From Cercospora beticola (taxonomy: Eukaryota > Ascomycota > Dothideomycetes > Mycosphaerellales > Mycosphaerellaceae), in contig NC_088937.1 in assembly GCF_033473495.1 (NCBI RefSeq), forward strand, positions 2,604,001-2,668,000: 64,000 bases of DNA, in the 5' to 3' direction. The translations under genes and the position numbers were made by a program. How positions within the stretch are numbered: position 1 is the stretch's first letter; the number at the start of each line of letters is the position of its first letter. Below are positions 21,601 to 30,869 of this stretch, one piece after another. The notes under the pieces were generated by a model that saw only the letters and a list, made by a program, of their open reading frames with translations, was not told the origin of the DNA and searched no databases.

Positions 21601-24593
21601 GTGATCCGAGGAACGTGCTTGGGGCCTTCGGGCTCCTTGGCGAGGATGTAGTCATTCGTACCTGTCCGGAAATGGTGTTGCATCTGCTTTGATGTCTTCA
21701 CAATGTTCGTGATGTTGTCAAATATTGCGTGCACTTCGAGTGAATGCGGTATGGATATCCTGATGGCTTCAGATGCGACATCGATGGACTTCTCGCTCAA
21801 CGTGTTCTTGCCAACTTTCCGCCGCACATCGCGCAGATCGAGGCGAAGTATTTTGACGATGACAACGCGACTCCACGCAGTCCTTGTCGCGGGAGCCTTG
21901 ACATATAGCCGTGCGTTTTTAGTGCGCAGAAAAGGCGAAGACCATCGATGCCGGCCACATTCGAGGTAGCAGATTTGTAACATCATTGGAGGGTCGGCGG
22001 GTGTCTTCGCTTTTATCTGAAGCAAGCTTGCTTTAAAATCGATCGCAGTGATCTCGCGACCGGCAAGCTCTACAAGTTGAGGGTCAGCCACAGACAGACC
22101 TCCACTTTGTGCTCGACTAAGACCTGGGATGGGCGGCTTGTCCTCCCCGCGATCCAAGAAAGTCTTCTTAATCACGGTGGCAGCAACGCCAATGGCGAAG
22201 TGGTTGTATAGAGAGTATTGCAACAGGATACTCTTTGCGAAAGAATTGACATGGAATATGGGCCCCTGGGCATCCGTCGATGTAGAAAAGGCAACCTCGA
22301 ATCGCGGCACCGATAGGAAAGACTCGGATTCTGAGTTTTCGATGGAATCGACAATAAGACCCTCGAGATTTTGTATATGAAATGTGAGCCGACGGCCATC
22401 AGCATAGCTGTGATAGCGCTTGCGATGTGAATGATGCTCGCCATGCTTTGATGATTTGTCCTTGTTAGGTGTCCTGATGATTGATTTTCGACGATCGGTT
22501 GGGTCCGAGGTCACCGACGCATCGTCTCGTTGGGATTTGTACTCTATCGCCCACGATTCCAGCTGTAGGCCAAAACCACGCGAATCCTTCGAGACTTGCT
22601 CGTCAACTCCCGCAAGCTCCAAACCAAAGTCAGAACCTTCGAATTTGAATTGTTGCAGCCAGTTTGGCGCCCGACGCAAAAAACTTGCTTGTGCTTTGCT
22701 GCCAGTGGGATTGCTCGCGAGTACATTCCGCCGGAGTTGTTGGACGACTTGGCGCACGCCTTCGCATATGTCCGGGCGGACCAGAAAGACAGTGTACGAT
22801 TGTGCTCGCCCGGAAGCAATGACCGAAACGTCTGGAATGGCATTGACGTCTACCTGTACTTCCACAAAGTCGCTCTGCAGAAGATCGTGTCTGTCTCCAG
22901 CTGCACTCTGGTAGTATAGCTTGTGTCTGGAATGGCGATAGTAGGAGTTCAAGCTATAATGCAGGCGACCATCGGTCGCATGTGATGACTCGCACTCCCA
23001 TGCAACAGAGGATACAGAGGATATCAGCAGGTCAAAATCGCCCTCTTCGGCATTAGCTTTGTCCATGGGAGGTAGCGATATACGGAGAACTGGCTCCTGC
23101 ACAGAGAACTTGACATGTGCCTTGGGCAACAGCTGGGATATCATGTGGTGATGTGTCGACGAAGGTTGATCGTGTTGAGGGCGTCTGGATCTTCGTTTCA
23201 ATATCTCACGGACCAGTGGCAAATGCTTCGGGTCCAAATCCACTGAAGGAGAGGTGCAGACAAAGTTGGCGTAAAGCATATTAGTATTGCGATCAGTAGG
23301 CCCGTCATCTCTGGTAGCTTGAATGGTACGCGAAGGGAGCGTTGTCTTGACTGTTGCAGTGATCATAGGCACATATAGCATGCGTTCCGGGTGTTCAAGA
23401 CCATCGTCAATGCCCGCAGCAATTGCGATGCCTGTCAGGAGACCTTGATGTGCGACATCCTTGGTTGAGAAGTACATCCTGTGCGCTGGACTCTTAGGAT
23501 CCAACCGCAGAATATCGAAGCCCAGTTCCTTCATTGCGAAGTTGAAATAGACGTTTCTGTCGCCGTGGGCTTTGATGGACAACTTCTTAGACAGGCCGAC
23601 GAAACCTACGGCGAACTGCACTTCCTGAATCCCTCGAAGTACGGAGGCGATGAAAGCTCGGGAATCGGACACAGCGCGCACGATGTGATTGTCGCGACTC
23701 CCAGGATCGTCCAATTCACCCACAACAGCTGCCAGGTGATCGCTCGAGCCGCGCCTGTCGCCTTGTGGTTGAGCATATCTGCCGCGAAGCAGATCCGCCA
23801 ACCGCTTGGCATGCTCGATGTCATCGTACGGCACGTTTACACGTCCAAGCTTGAGTGCGATAGACGCATCACGCAGACCCTCCCGGTCACGATGTAGCAT
23901 TCCGTGTATGTTCACCGTGCAGTAGTCGAGCACCTCAGTAGAGTCTCGGCCTTCCGGAGTGAACAGCACGCTCCTGATCAAAGCCTTCCACTCGGCAGGA
24001 CATTGCGTATCCGGTCGGTGCTTGTGGTGCTGGAATAGCCTGCTCCGGTCCACTGTCTGCGATCTCGTGTCCACCGACATGGTCAAGCGCTCCATCCGGA
24101 CAGATCCGACTCCCACGACGTTCAGCGTCACTGCTGTTGCGATCAGATCAAACAGCCTCAGCCACCCAATTTGTCGATGCAGCCTCTTGATCTTCTCTTT
24201 GACTTCCGTCAGCTGCCTCCACAGCTTACCATGCCCATCTGCATCCTGCTGGTCTACCGGCGTCTTAGGCCGTTCTTTCTTCTCTCCTTCGGCGCCATGT
24301 CTCCGTCGAGTCTCATCCAATGCTCTCAAATCTACCGTGACCACTAACTCCGTAATGACCAAGCTGCACCATGTTGGCAGGGCGAATGTCGGGCGGTGAA
24401 CAGACAGACCAATGCCGCGAATGTTGATCTTGAGGCCATTCCGCGGAGAGAAGGCGATGCGTCGGAAGCCCGAATAACCCACCCGCTGTATGGAGACACC
24501 AGTGACGATGCGCAGAACGGCAAAGACGACGAACGTGAAGAGATAGCCGACGACTACTAGCCCCAGCAAGAAGGACAGGGTCGGCACAGGCAT
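15672..24593 (-). CDS. FMP27: Fmp27/BLTP2 (SABRE/Hobbit) bridge-like lipid transfer protein
   Basis: A single uninterrupted frame of 8,922 nt encodes 2,973 residues. The N-terminus has one membrane segment (LSFLLGLVVVGYLFTFVVFA), which in this family anchors the protein in the ER. Signature blocks of fungal Fmp27 appear in order: the GFWDK block (VGFWDKIRLSFHSR) near residue 1363, the SW block (HFYSWWSMFSGVMSLPIKQG) near 1580, a coiled coil near 1870-1930, and the WPPW block (YWPPWAPMEIMFEF) near 2160. The C-terminal ~450 residues are Ser/Lys-rich and disordered, interrupted by a conserved segment (NYMTLAYVKIPSMVLCLSYKG). Family members form long hydrophobic grooves that carry lipids at ER contact sites with plasma membrane or mitochondria. 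The absence of introns across 8.9 kb is notable. The ATG at 24593 places the membrane anchor directly at the start. Confidence 0.92.
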   Translation of the reverse strand: MPVPTLSFLLGLVVVGYLFTFVVFAVLRIVTGVSIQRVGYSGFRRIAFSPRNGLKINIRGIGLSVHRPTFALPTWCSLVITELVVTVDLRALDETRRRHGAEGEKKERPKTPVDQQDADGHGKLWRQLTEVKEKIKRLHRQIGWLRLFDLIATAVTLNVVGVGSVRMERLTMSVDTRSQTVDRSRLFQHHKHRPDTQCPAEWKALIRSVLFTPEGRDSTEVLDYCTVNIHGMLHRDREGLRDASIALKLGRVNVPYDDIEHAKRLADLLRGRYAQPQGDRRGSSDHLAAVVGELDDPGSRDNHIVRAVSDSRAFIASVLRGIQEVQFAVGFVGLSKKLSIKAHGDRNVYFNFAMKELGFDILRLDPKSPAHRMYFSTKDVAHQGLLTGIAIAAGIDDGLEHPERMLYVPMITATVKTTLPSRTIQATRDDGPTDRNTNMLYANFVCTSPSVDLDPKHLPLVREILKRRSRRPQHDQPSSTHHHMISQLLPKAHVKFSVQEPVLRISLPPMDKANAEEGDFDLLISSVSSVAWECESSHATDGRLHYSLNSYYRHSRHKLYYQSAAGDRHDLLQSDFVEVQVDVNAIPDVSVIASGRAQSYTVFLVRPDICEGVRQVVQQLRRNVLASNPTGSKAQASFLRRAPNWLQQFKFEGSDFGLELAGVDEQVSKDSRGFGLQLESWAIEYKSQRDDASVTSDPTDRRKSIIRTPNKDKSSKHGEHHSHRKRYHSYADGRRLTFHIQNLEGLIVDSIENSESESFLSVPRFEVAFSTSTDAQGPIFHVNSFAKSILLQYSLYNHFAIGVAATVIKKTFLDRGEDKPPIPGLSRAQSGGLSVADPQLVELAGREITAIDFKASLLQIKAKTPADPPMMLQICYLECGRHRWSSPFLRTKNARLYVKAPATRTAWSRVVIVKILRLDLRDVRRKVGKNTLSEKSIDVASEAIRISIPHSLEVHAIFDNITNIVKTSKQMQHHFRTGTNDYILAKEPEGPKHVPRITVRSQIFLFDIEDSLFESKLGAIYRAGLLEQKQRLAREEAFELKKKRLSRSKQKGSSRLRAQSAQIGHSSRSRSRNRQPNPPKRSQSIEGERLSPRDSYRHRRGRSMRYDAEGKCGISESAAVSIDKAREKLDIYNAQSWKARIDRVKTFQSHAIKEIRKLFGVSDDIDDVDQSEPILSWSRRPGLAVVAITDLGITVDKPTFPIEEYSKFLHSVGKGMPRNMEYGLLIPMNVHLTMGEARVQLRDYPLPMLHIPTLAAGQSARLPAMSVRTDFVIAEEFRDVESQRSVTVQVVPPDKMQAGAKGFSIDVQRTISAVKTYSDIKIEINTSNPTKISWSTSYQPAIQDTMQVIENFTKPPVDPSDRVGFWDKIRLSFHSRINVAWKGDGDVHFLIKGSRDPYVVTGQGAGLVMVWRDNVNWNIAQHSDPRKFFTVDSGEYILAVPDFSNYARHSQELENLDDGSTSSSSITKNNAHFKKVVMKLSGKVTWLAGLMFERDVGDGKRSFKFKPHYDVVLKHPDFAKNGPNGEEYDAFRDFRSHHIHMSIAVSAPHDRDWSVNNLKPSNNYNSVHLTPRFFSHFYSWWSMFSGVMSLPIKQGPLWGIQEKKSKKFGRHMATIKYNLLLSPLFISHVYKHKDAEDYASQSVSATGLKMRLDSFMLDLHQRREYFDLKGKEGARAKTTSGMRINSAQLDFISADLRALSAAIVGTRAEDIEKANDETLASLHGQVPLVDMSKFDIPDNDFSWIDMDDFVELDWILPAEADPETKILPLGYAPRFTYFRQTDHNGTIAGDPSRTSPFGEEPTHYCVMSQKNDPRRVQAELIERRLTLIKEKQEQNTRTLGEQEVLLVRESSQNKEAVEALQAKVDALRNHTKSLEGKHQFLQNILDELLQRLNDEDPSAVPDLETSEKFFEAHENPYANTSDPAHVDGAPLADYTSDFNNRFIVHNAQIKWNNSLRNIILRYIHQNGQRRGFVYYMSRRAVKFILDVLEERKNGDSPSTPKRQKSYATQYRVMSPDADDDETVQDRIDELLRDGRSFVDADEADKLDRWTTNGTGGPMDDIAMEFAALNTYHFRLIAPQVQLQSEKNPKSAVLVTAKGMQLKVIQIMEKDKIDDDVSGLVQRRFNAAADSVQMFVTSTKNFSTEYLHFYSANRYGVKAGTYWPPWAPMEIMFEFQTNPYGFNRVVHRTSASLRYDKYNQLRLKYNDDISGGEPTTAESAEEAETRMDHVWLEFPQFRAICDSTQYFAMYVIAMDLLLYNEPLEKTRSERLEKIMLASDFSDLTGAPEMVQMLQERIRQLEEIKMHFQVNEKFLDRQGWKDRIKLDQELASCEDELFFMMKAITTSQQHVEERREPENSSGFMHIHIASREIAWHLIQEMGESLIELQLKDASFDRTDNYDGSNYNSVEITRINGYNLLKDAIYPEIISPFTDEGKGGRRLRDGKMLRVQWLMLEAIAGIPVVDYFEVDLVPLRLQIERDVAKRIFEYIFPGVGGSAFDGGFSPFMVKNMLPAEDGKDEEAERETTPQSSFESTITDHVDMQSDPNGPGSLDARLKPTLTLTKHKKTKSETKGLGISNANHHGLHALTIFQHSDKSTRSSPGARSPASRSALSQSNLTPARTPSQRSLSTMHSTADSDDRDSKYEKSKRLAAAYQKASEDKKKKEKEKEKDGPTDDLTQMMSRASNYMTLAYVKIPSMVLCLSYKGQGKRNIEDVHDLVFKLPTLEYRNKTWSNLDLAMQLKKDVVRALISHAGAIVGNKFSHHKPNKQVTSKLRELANRSTFMSANSSQAAWAGGQSGTVDWTTTTSSETSSFMENSMADASGRPYSARPASSHVARSMSYSSYDDSSPELRFSEDGARSFMTNGENGSSIKPPPSQHGNNASPKSLPGLRLSPPSATNTDDSRNRAVSITRHLTGLSDRLKQKSSTSTSSNSQSHNSLPVAAAEPSAEDVEESKRKRNLLLGPQKLLGRLRD

Positions 24594-25555
24594 GTCGAAT
24601 ACGAATGCGCTCTATCCATCAGTGCACTTCGGGTGCGCGTAGTTCAGTGACGCGCTCTACAGTGAAGATTGCGGCGTTCATAGTCTCGTGTCAATTCGTG
24701 AGGTCGTGGAATGCGGTATCGGTGTTCGTGGGTCGTGTGCTCGTGTGGTCCGCGGGGATAATCGTGGCGGAGCGGGAGGACGTATGCATGCAGGCAGCGG
24801 CAGCGGGCAAGACGGCGGGAATATGGGCGCGAGTGAAGAGCGAAACAGGTGTCGGTATGTGCTGGCAGTGCCGCGAGAGAGTGGAGCGGCCGTTGACTGC
24901 AGGAAGAGGAGAGAGATGGATGTTTTGCTATCGATCAGTGCACATTCACTGCGAGGAGCTGCAAGATGATGCGCGGCTGATTGACAGCGATCATGAGCGA
25001 GCCGACGCACCCGGCGAGGAATTCCTTTTCTTCACCACGTGTCGGCCAGCTTCCAGCGCGTCCACCTACATATGTGTGGGCGCTCGTGTTGCCCAATGGC
25101 GACGATGCTCTGTACGACGGCTCGTCTGCCCTGCAACACGCTTCTGAAACACGATCTGATGGTCGTGAGCAACGAAGCTCGGGCCCCGTTGGAGGCTCTT
25201 CGGCACGTGGCCGCCCGAAGTTGCCGAGTGGAGCTCCTTCACCATCACATCTGCCCCTTCTCTTCGTCTCTCCTTCATCGTCAACAACCATTCCCGGCGG
25301 TAGAACGAGACGGAGACGATGCCCAAGCACAGAGCAGTCGACAGCGGCTATGGTATCAGACCCCCAGTGCAACATCAAACATCAGCAACGACATTCACAG
25401 GATTGATCTTCCGCCAGACAAGGAACACATGTGTCGCTAAGCAAAGCATTTCATTCCCACTACGTCTACGTGTCGAGGCCGTATACCGTTGATCATTGCT
25501 CGTGATTGCATCGAAGCACACTCTCCACCGACTCGAAGCATCCTGAGGCATGACT
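24594..25555. other. intergenic region, about 0.96 kb
   Basis: Upstream region of the giant lipid-transfer gene (minus strand), up to the stop of the Cys-rich secreted-protein gene. Several overlapping frames occur on both strands (for example 24605-25147), but none has recognisable motifs. It most likely holds the FMP27 promoter and 5' leader. Confidence 0.4.
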
Positions 25556-26236
25556 CTAGGTCCTGGGTGGCAGGTCGCCAAAGCGGCAATCCACGTAGTG
25601 GTGATTGTACACTCCGCTGCTTGGGCCGGTTCCAACTCGGTCTTGGATCGACACTGCATATTTACGGCAGTTTGATCCATCCTTGAATGCGAAGCCCTTG
25701 CATCTGGGATCCTCAAGACAATACTCGCGGCAACCCACGTAATTTCCTTTGGTCTTTGAGGTGTCAACCTCATTGACCAGCCTATGAAGACATTGCATCA
25801 GTATGTGTCTCAGCAGTATCATTGCTCTGGAGCAGTGTTGAGAGCTTCTACTGCGCAGGAAGTTATCTCACCAAGGTGGGTTGTTGTGCGGTGTTCCGCC
25901 CACGATACCCGCAGGAAGCTGGTAGTAGGTCGATGAGAACGTCGCGTCTGGTCTGACGGACAGAGTAGTGTTGTACAACTTGCACGTGCCCATTCCAGAG
26001 TCTACAACGATGAATGCTTTGCATTGCGCGTTGCCGGCAGAATGGCACAGAGCTCGGCAGGCTTCCACGGTATTGACGCCTCGTTCGTTCAGGAAGCGGA
26101 CTGTCGCACTGTTTTCCAGGTTTCCCCTAACGGCGCCACGAACACCTTCGATCAGACAGGAACCTTCTGCGTTGGGCTGACTGACGGGTGTTGCGAGCGC
26201 GAGGGCTGGGAGGAGAGAAAGAATGGTGAACTTCAT
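25556..26236 (-). CDS. secreted Cys-rich protein with two PAN/Apple-like units
   Basis: Two exons, 26236-25872 and 25781-25556, with a 90-nt intron; 196 residues. The junction recreates a Trp codon (NNPPW-LVNEV). A signal peptide is obvious (MKFTILSLLPALALATPVSQ). Two similar Cys patterns follow: VEACRALCHSAGNAQCKAF ending GTCKLYN at about residues 55-90, and GCREYCLEDPRCKGFAFKD ending NCRKYAV at about residues 135-165. This is the CxxxC...C(K/R)xF..C..Y spacing of PAN/Apple half-domains, which bind carbohydrate or protein. The mature protein is small and Cys-rich, so a cell-wall or apoplastic role, possibly effector-like, is an inference. Specific function is unknown. The gene sits at the edge of a 4.6-kb gene-poor region. 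Confidence 0.7.
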
Positions 26237-29200
26237 GGTTGTTGAGGTGTGATGGTGTTGTGAATGGTGATCAATGTCAGGGGTTGTTCTTGGGGCCTGT
26301 TAATGTCGGCGTTGCTGATGATGGTAAACTGAAAAGCAGATCTTTCAGTGTTCTATATACGCCTGCCACGAGGCTGACCGTTGATCGTCCACTTTCCCAA
26401 CATGGCAGCCATGCTGTCCTACTCAGCGTGGCTGCACACCTTGCGGTTATGGCTGACTTGTGTTCGCTTCCGAAAACACAAAGCGAAAGACCTATGTCTC
26501 GACGCCGGTATGCCAAGCGACAAGGACTTGTCGTCGGTCTTGGGAGCATCTCCTGCAATGCAGTGCAGGAATTCCCTGCCGAGCCGACCTGGAGCACGAT
26601 TCGGAGCCTGTGGGCCATCTCGCTTCCTTCCCAAGACGGATCTGGCTGCGCACACCCGAACAGGAAAGATCCCAGAACTTGGAATGTCGGAAAGACGTTG
26701 AACGCATCCGCAGCAGACCTGTTTGCGGTAAGATCTGCATAGAATCAGCTTCGACTTTGCCGCAAAGCTCTCTTGTTTCCTCGTCAATGGCCACGCAGCG
26801 CCCTCGCGACCGGGCTGCACTCTGGTCAGAATCGACTCGACTCCACTTGTCAGACCACGCATCCGCCTTCCTCGCCTCTATCAGCGAAAACATCAATGTG
26901 GCTTAAAATCCAAGCCTTGGCTACCGCCAATTGCGCCCTCGACCAACGTTGCGGTGCGGGCTGACCAAACTCAATTCAACATCGCGCTTAAAATCGCCAG
27001 GATAGCCACGTTCTCCTCGCTTCTTCCCCTTTTGAGCAAGTGTACTAACGCCTCTAAGCCTCTTCTTGGCGAGGCGTAACCTCAGCTTTATCGGTATAAC
27101 CAATAGATTTTCTCCAACTTTTCCTTCCAAGACTATACCAAGTCGCTGCTAGCACCAGACGAGCTCTGATGGCCTGACTCCAAGAATCGTTGTCATGCAG
27201 ACGTGACAAGTTGATATCGGTAGCGAGGACGCGCACGCTGTCGCCACGTGGAAATGGCGCACGCAACGCTGCACGCAAAACGCACGTACGATCTAAGCCA
27301 CGAGGCGAGACGCCGGATACCAGGCTATCGGCCTTGCCCGGCCCCTGCCACAGCTATTGAGTCGGAGCAATGGAGACTTTAGACGAGGCTTTTCGTCCTA
27401 TCTGCATATGGAAAGCAGTGAGAGAGCCACTCGCTACACAACGCTGCCATTTCTTCTTGACGGTACTCTTGGTCGCCACGTGAGTCGGTCTGCCCTCTTG
27501 CCCTTCTCTACCGAAAGCACTCGTACCATCCTTCGTACGAGTCGGTAGGAGGTCCGACTGGCGATAAGTGATACTTCAGCAAGATGTGCTGTGCGGCTAT
27601 GCAAGCTGAGCGCTAACGACACCGACGGCTCGGATTTCACCGATCGAATGGCACGATCTGCCGCACAATTTTATGCACGCTGCAATTCTGCCAGTTCGAT
27701 TGGCGTTCGCAAGGACATCTGCACAGGAAGTCAAGTCAAATGAGAAGGAATTTTTGGTCGAATGGTACTTGACGCGACAGTTCAGAACTCATGTGATGCC
27801 TCATCATCTGCCAACGGAACTCACTTGGCTCATAGGTAGACCAAAGACAACGAGCGTCGAAGTCGACAAAGCACTCCTCATCTCACTTGGTATACTCGCC
27901 ACCGTCTCTGCAGAGTCGTAGTGGTCAAAGGCATCAACGTGACCAGCAGGTCTCCCTGACCGTCACAAGAGGCATAGACCTCATCATCACCTGCAAAAGT
28001 TTCAGTGCGCCTGCAGCTAAGAAGAATTGCCGTAAGCGTCATATTGGTCAGGAGACTGCCTCGGTCGAAGTTGTCTTAGTGACGCCCGTCGGTGTGGCCC
28101 TAGTAGTCATAAGGGAGGGTGATAGAGTTGTGAGGCCAGCAAGCAAGGCTGTAGGACTCCATAAAAATACCCCAGCGGTCAACAAGGCGGTACACGACTT
28201 CGCGCCCATGGGTACATTGCATGCACTTGCGTGCGCTGAACATGCAGGCGGCTGTAGCCTGCTGTGCCTCTGACCAGTAGGGAGCGTACTAACGACTGAG
28301 CCTCCTGTTGCTCAAAGCGCGTCGGGGTCGCCGTGCGGTTGCAGGAAGGGACGCTTGGGACGGTCACCGGGATTGAAATTACACGTTGCGATAGCTGTTT
28401 TTGACATTTCTGTACACCACAGTAGTTCTACGTGCCGTCCAGCGTGCATATGATAGGTGGGCCCGTGAAACTCCGAGGGTTCCACATGAAGCTGCAGCAG
28501 TAGCATTGATTTGCAGATTCTTCAGAGCTTTCAATGTGGCTTTGCCCTGCTTGACATTCGTACTCGGGTCTCCCGTGATGGTGAAATTCCCGAGGGCTAG
28601 TGTCGTTGGGCTCAGTAGCAGAGTCGTGTTGTCGCTTTCGGGGTTTGAGATGGTGAGCACTGGCAAAGGGATTGTTGACGGCTCATCAGCCGCAATCTCA
28701 GCTTCTATACTCATTGGTGCGGAGGAATTTGGGTTGCCAAAGACACGGTGACTGTTGCTACGTTCTCACTCTTCAGTAGGGTGCAGAGTTGTTGAGAAGT
28801 CTCTGATCAAAGACCTGACGGTACGCTTTCTGTTCGTCGAGCAAGGCAAGTGAGCCTCGATGAGCAGCGTAGTTAGGGCATCGATCCGCTCGGACAGACC
28901 GAACAATCAGCTCTATGCGTTGAGCAGATTCAAGCACTCATCGCTGCTGTAGAGGCTATGGCATAAAGAAGCCCTTGTGCAGTTCTACACATGAAAAGAG
29001 CCCCGGCGTATCCAGAGGCGTTGTCGGCACCCATCGCGTTGACTTATGTGCCGCCTTCACCGTCGCTGCCCTGGCAGAACACTTCGCTTGATGTCTCGGC
29101 GCCATCTACGCCGCTGAGTAATACATCCAGCCACGGAGCCGAATCTGGTATACGAAATTTGATGTTGCCCTTCTATGCCAAGCCTTGGCCCAAGGAAAGT

Positions 29201-30869
29201 GAAGTGGTGCTAGTGTCGCCAACAACGCCACAGGGCATACATATACTTTTAGACCAAGGATAACCAGATCCTCGGATGCAAAGCCGGCCACGCGTTCGGG
29301 CCCGAGGGAGGAGAATCGGCAAGAACGAATCAAGCCATATAGAACGCAAGGTCACGGAGTCAAGTGCAGTAAGAACCGAACAAAAAGATCTGGCCTGGCC
29401 AGGGATCAAATGGTCCAAATTGTCGAGCACAGCCCGCATACGAGTCGATAGTGACTAGCAGCCCACGGCGGTACCCAACGCCGCCAACAGAATGAATGAT
29501 GAGACTGACAGCCTGCGGTGCTGCACAAGAACAACGTCTCGGCTGCCTGGTATTATCCGTCGCGAGCTTCAGAACAGGGAACACGGAGAGCGCTTGTGTG
29601 CGAGCAAACCGCCTGTGATGTAGAGCACTGACTGCTGGTCTGAGCATTCGATGATCGTGGTCTCCAAGTAAATACCAGCCACGAACCACTCTGATCCAGC
29701 ATAGATCATTGAGATGCGCAGAAGTCGACCGAGTCAGCTCGTGGTGATTCTGTGGCGGGTCGCTTGGTTAGCAAGAATTCCAGTTCGCTCCTGAAGGTGC
29801 TTGATAGAATAAAGCGACAAGGATTGGAAAGTGTCATCGCCAATCTCCTCGGATAATGAAGCGACGTCCGTTGCGGCTCCGTGAGAAGAGAGCCTGTGAG
29901 ATGGAGGCCACAAATGTCGTTGTAAGCCGTCAGATTCGGTGGTATGCTGGAAGCAAGATCACCCGTGGCCTTCGGATGATTCAGCTTTCTGTCATAAAAT
30001 CTGCATAATTTCTTCCAAAAGCTCAGGGCGTCGATCAGCATCTCATGGTCAGTAGGATTATGCGTGATGGATTGACGGAAGCCGTCAGCCAGGAGATGTT
30101 CCTCACACAGGGTAGATGCTGGGTTGCAGTGCCGCCTTTTTCACACAGAATTGAGCCTGAGGAATGTGTACATGTTGTCTTGAGGCGGGTTGGTTAGGTT
30201 TTGGCAGTGCCGCAGCCTTGCTCCTTGTGTCCAGCACAGCCAGCAGGCTTTCTGGAATCTTCCCAGGCGCTGGCATACAGTCATCGCAAGCTCCATCACT
30301 TGAGTGGGCAGAGGAGTCATGCTGCCGTGCTGGATGCATTGCGAGACCATTGTAGTCGCTTTTCACTTCGCATCTTGCTGTTCGCACTCTTTTGTCACCG
30401 TCCCTGAGCAAAGGAAGTAAAAGGTCGCTCGCTGTCTGCGCCTCACCCCCGCGGCATCCATCCTTTACTAATCCCGCTCACGTGGCTGGTGCGTGGCTTT
30501 GCGTCCGTGCAATACGTCACTCCCAATAATCTTGCTTGCTCCAGATCGTCACGAGAGGCAGACATTCAGCTGCCACCGCGCGCATCTTGCCAGACATACG
30601 GAGAATTGCAGCTGGACGTTCGACACGATCCGTCCCCGTTGCGCCTTCAGAAATTCAGCGCCCGCGCCTTTCCCGACGAAGCGACACAAAGGCCGGCAGC
30701 GACCAGCTCGTAGTTGCCGCTTACTGACAAAGCCACGCCGAACACATCATCAACGAGCACACGCGCACTCCTCGGCACCGCACACCTCGCCCACCACCTC
30801 TGCGACGACGCTACACCTGCGGAGCGGCAGCTCCTTTCCCGCCACCACCTATTCCGCATATCCGTAATC
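26237..30869. other. gene-poor region, 4.6 kb
   Basis: Frames on both strands are short, overlapping and without recognisable domains. One minus-strand stretch (28379-28714) looks protein-like and is listed separately. I saw no transposase, reverse transcriptase, long terminal repeat or tRNA. The last few hundred bases should contain the promoter and leader of the RING gene. The frame upstream of that gene opens at a TTG (30714) and is treated as 5' leader. Confidence 0.4.
28379..28714 (-). pseudogene. candidate relic of an unidentified gene
   Basis: A minus-strand frame begins at an ATG (28714) and reads through a Thr/Ser/Asn/Leu-rich, protein-like stretch (IPLPVLTISNPESDNTTLLL, then ALGNFTITGDPSTNVKQG and KALKNLQINATAAAS). 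It then turns into composition-poor sequence and stops. Just upstream (about 28715-28765) the same frame reads VFGNPNSSAP, while the neighbouring frame reads ENVATVTV, as if one frame had been split by a small indel. The pattern resembles alternating beta-strand segments with N-glycosylation sites. I recognise no family. It could equally be a chance frame or an exon of a spliced gene that I could not assemble. Confidence 0.25.
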
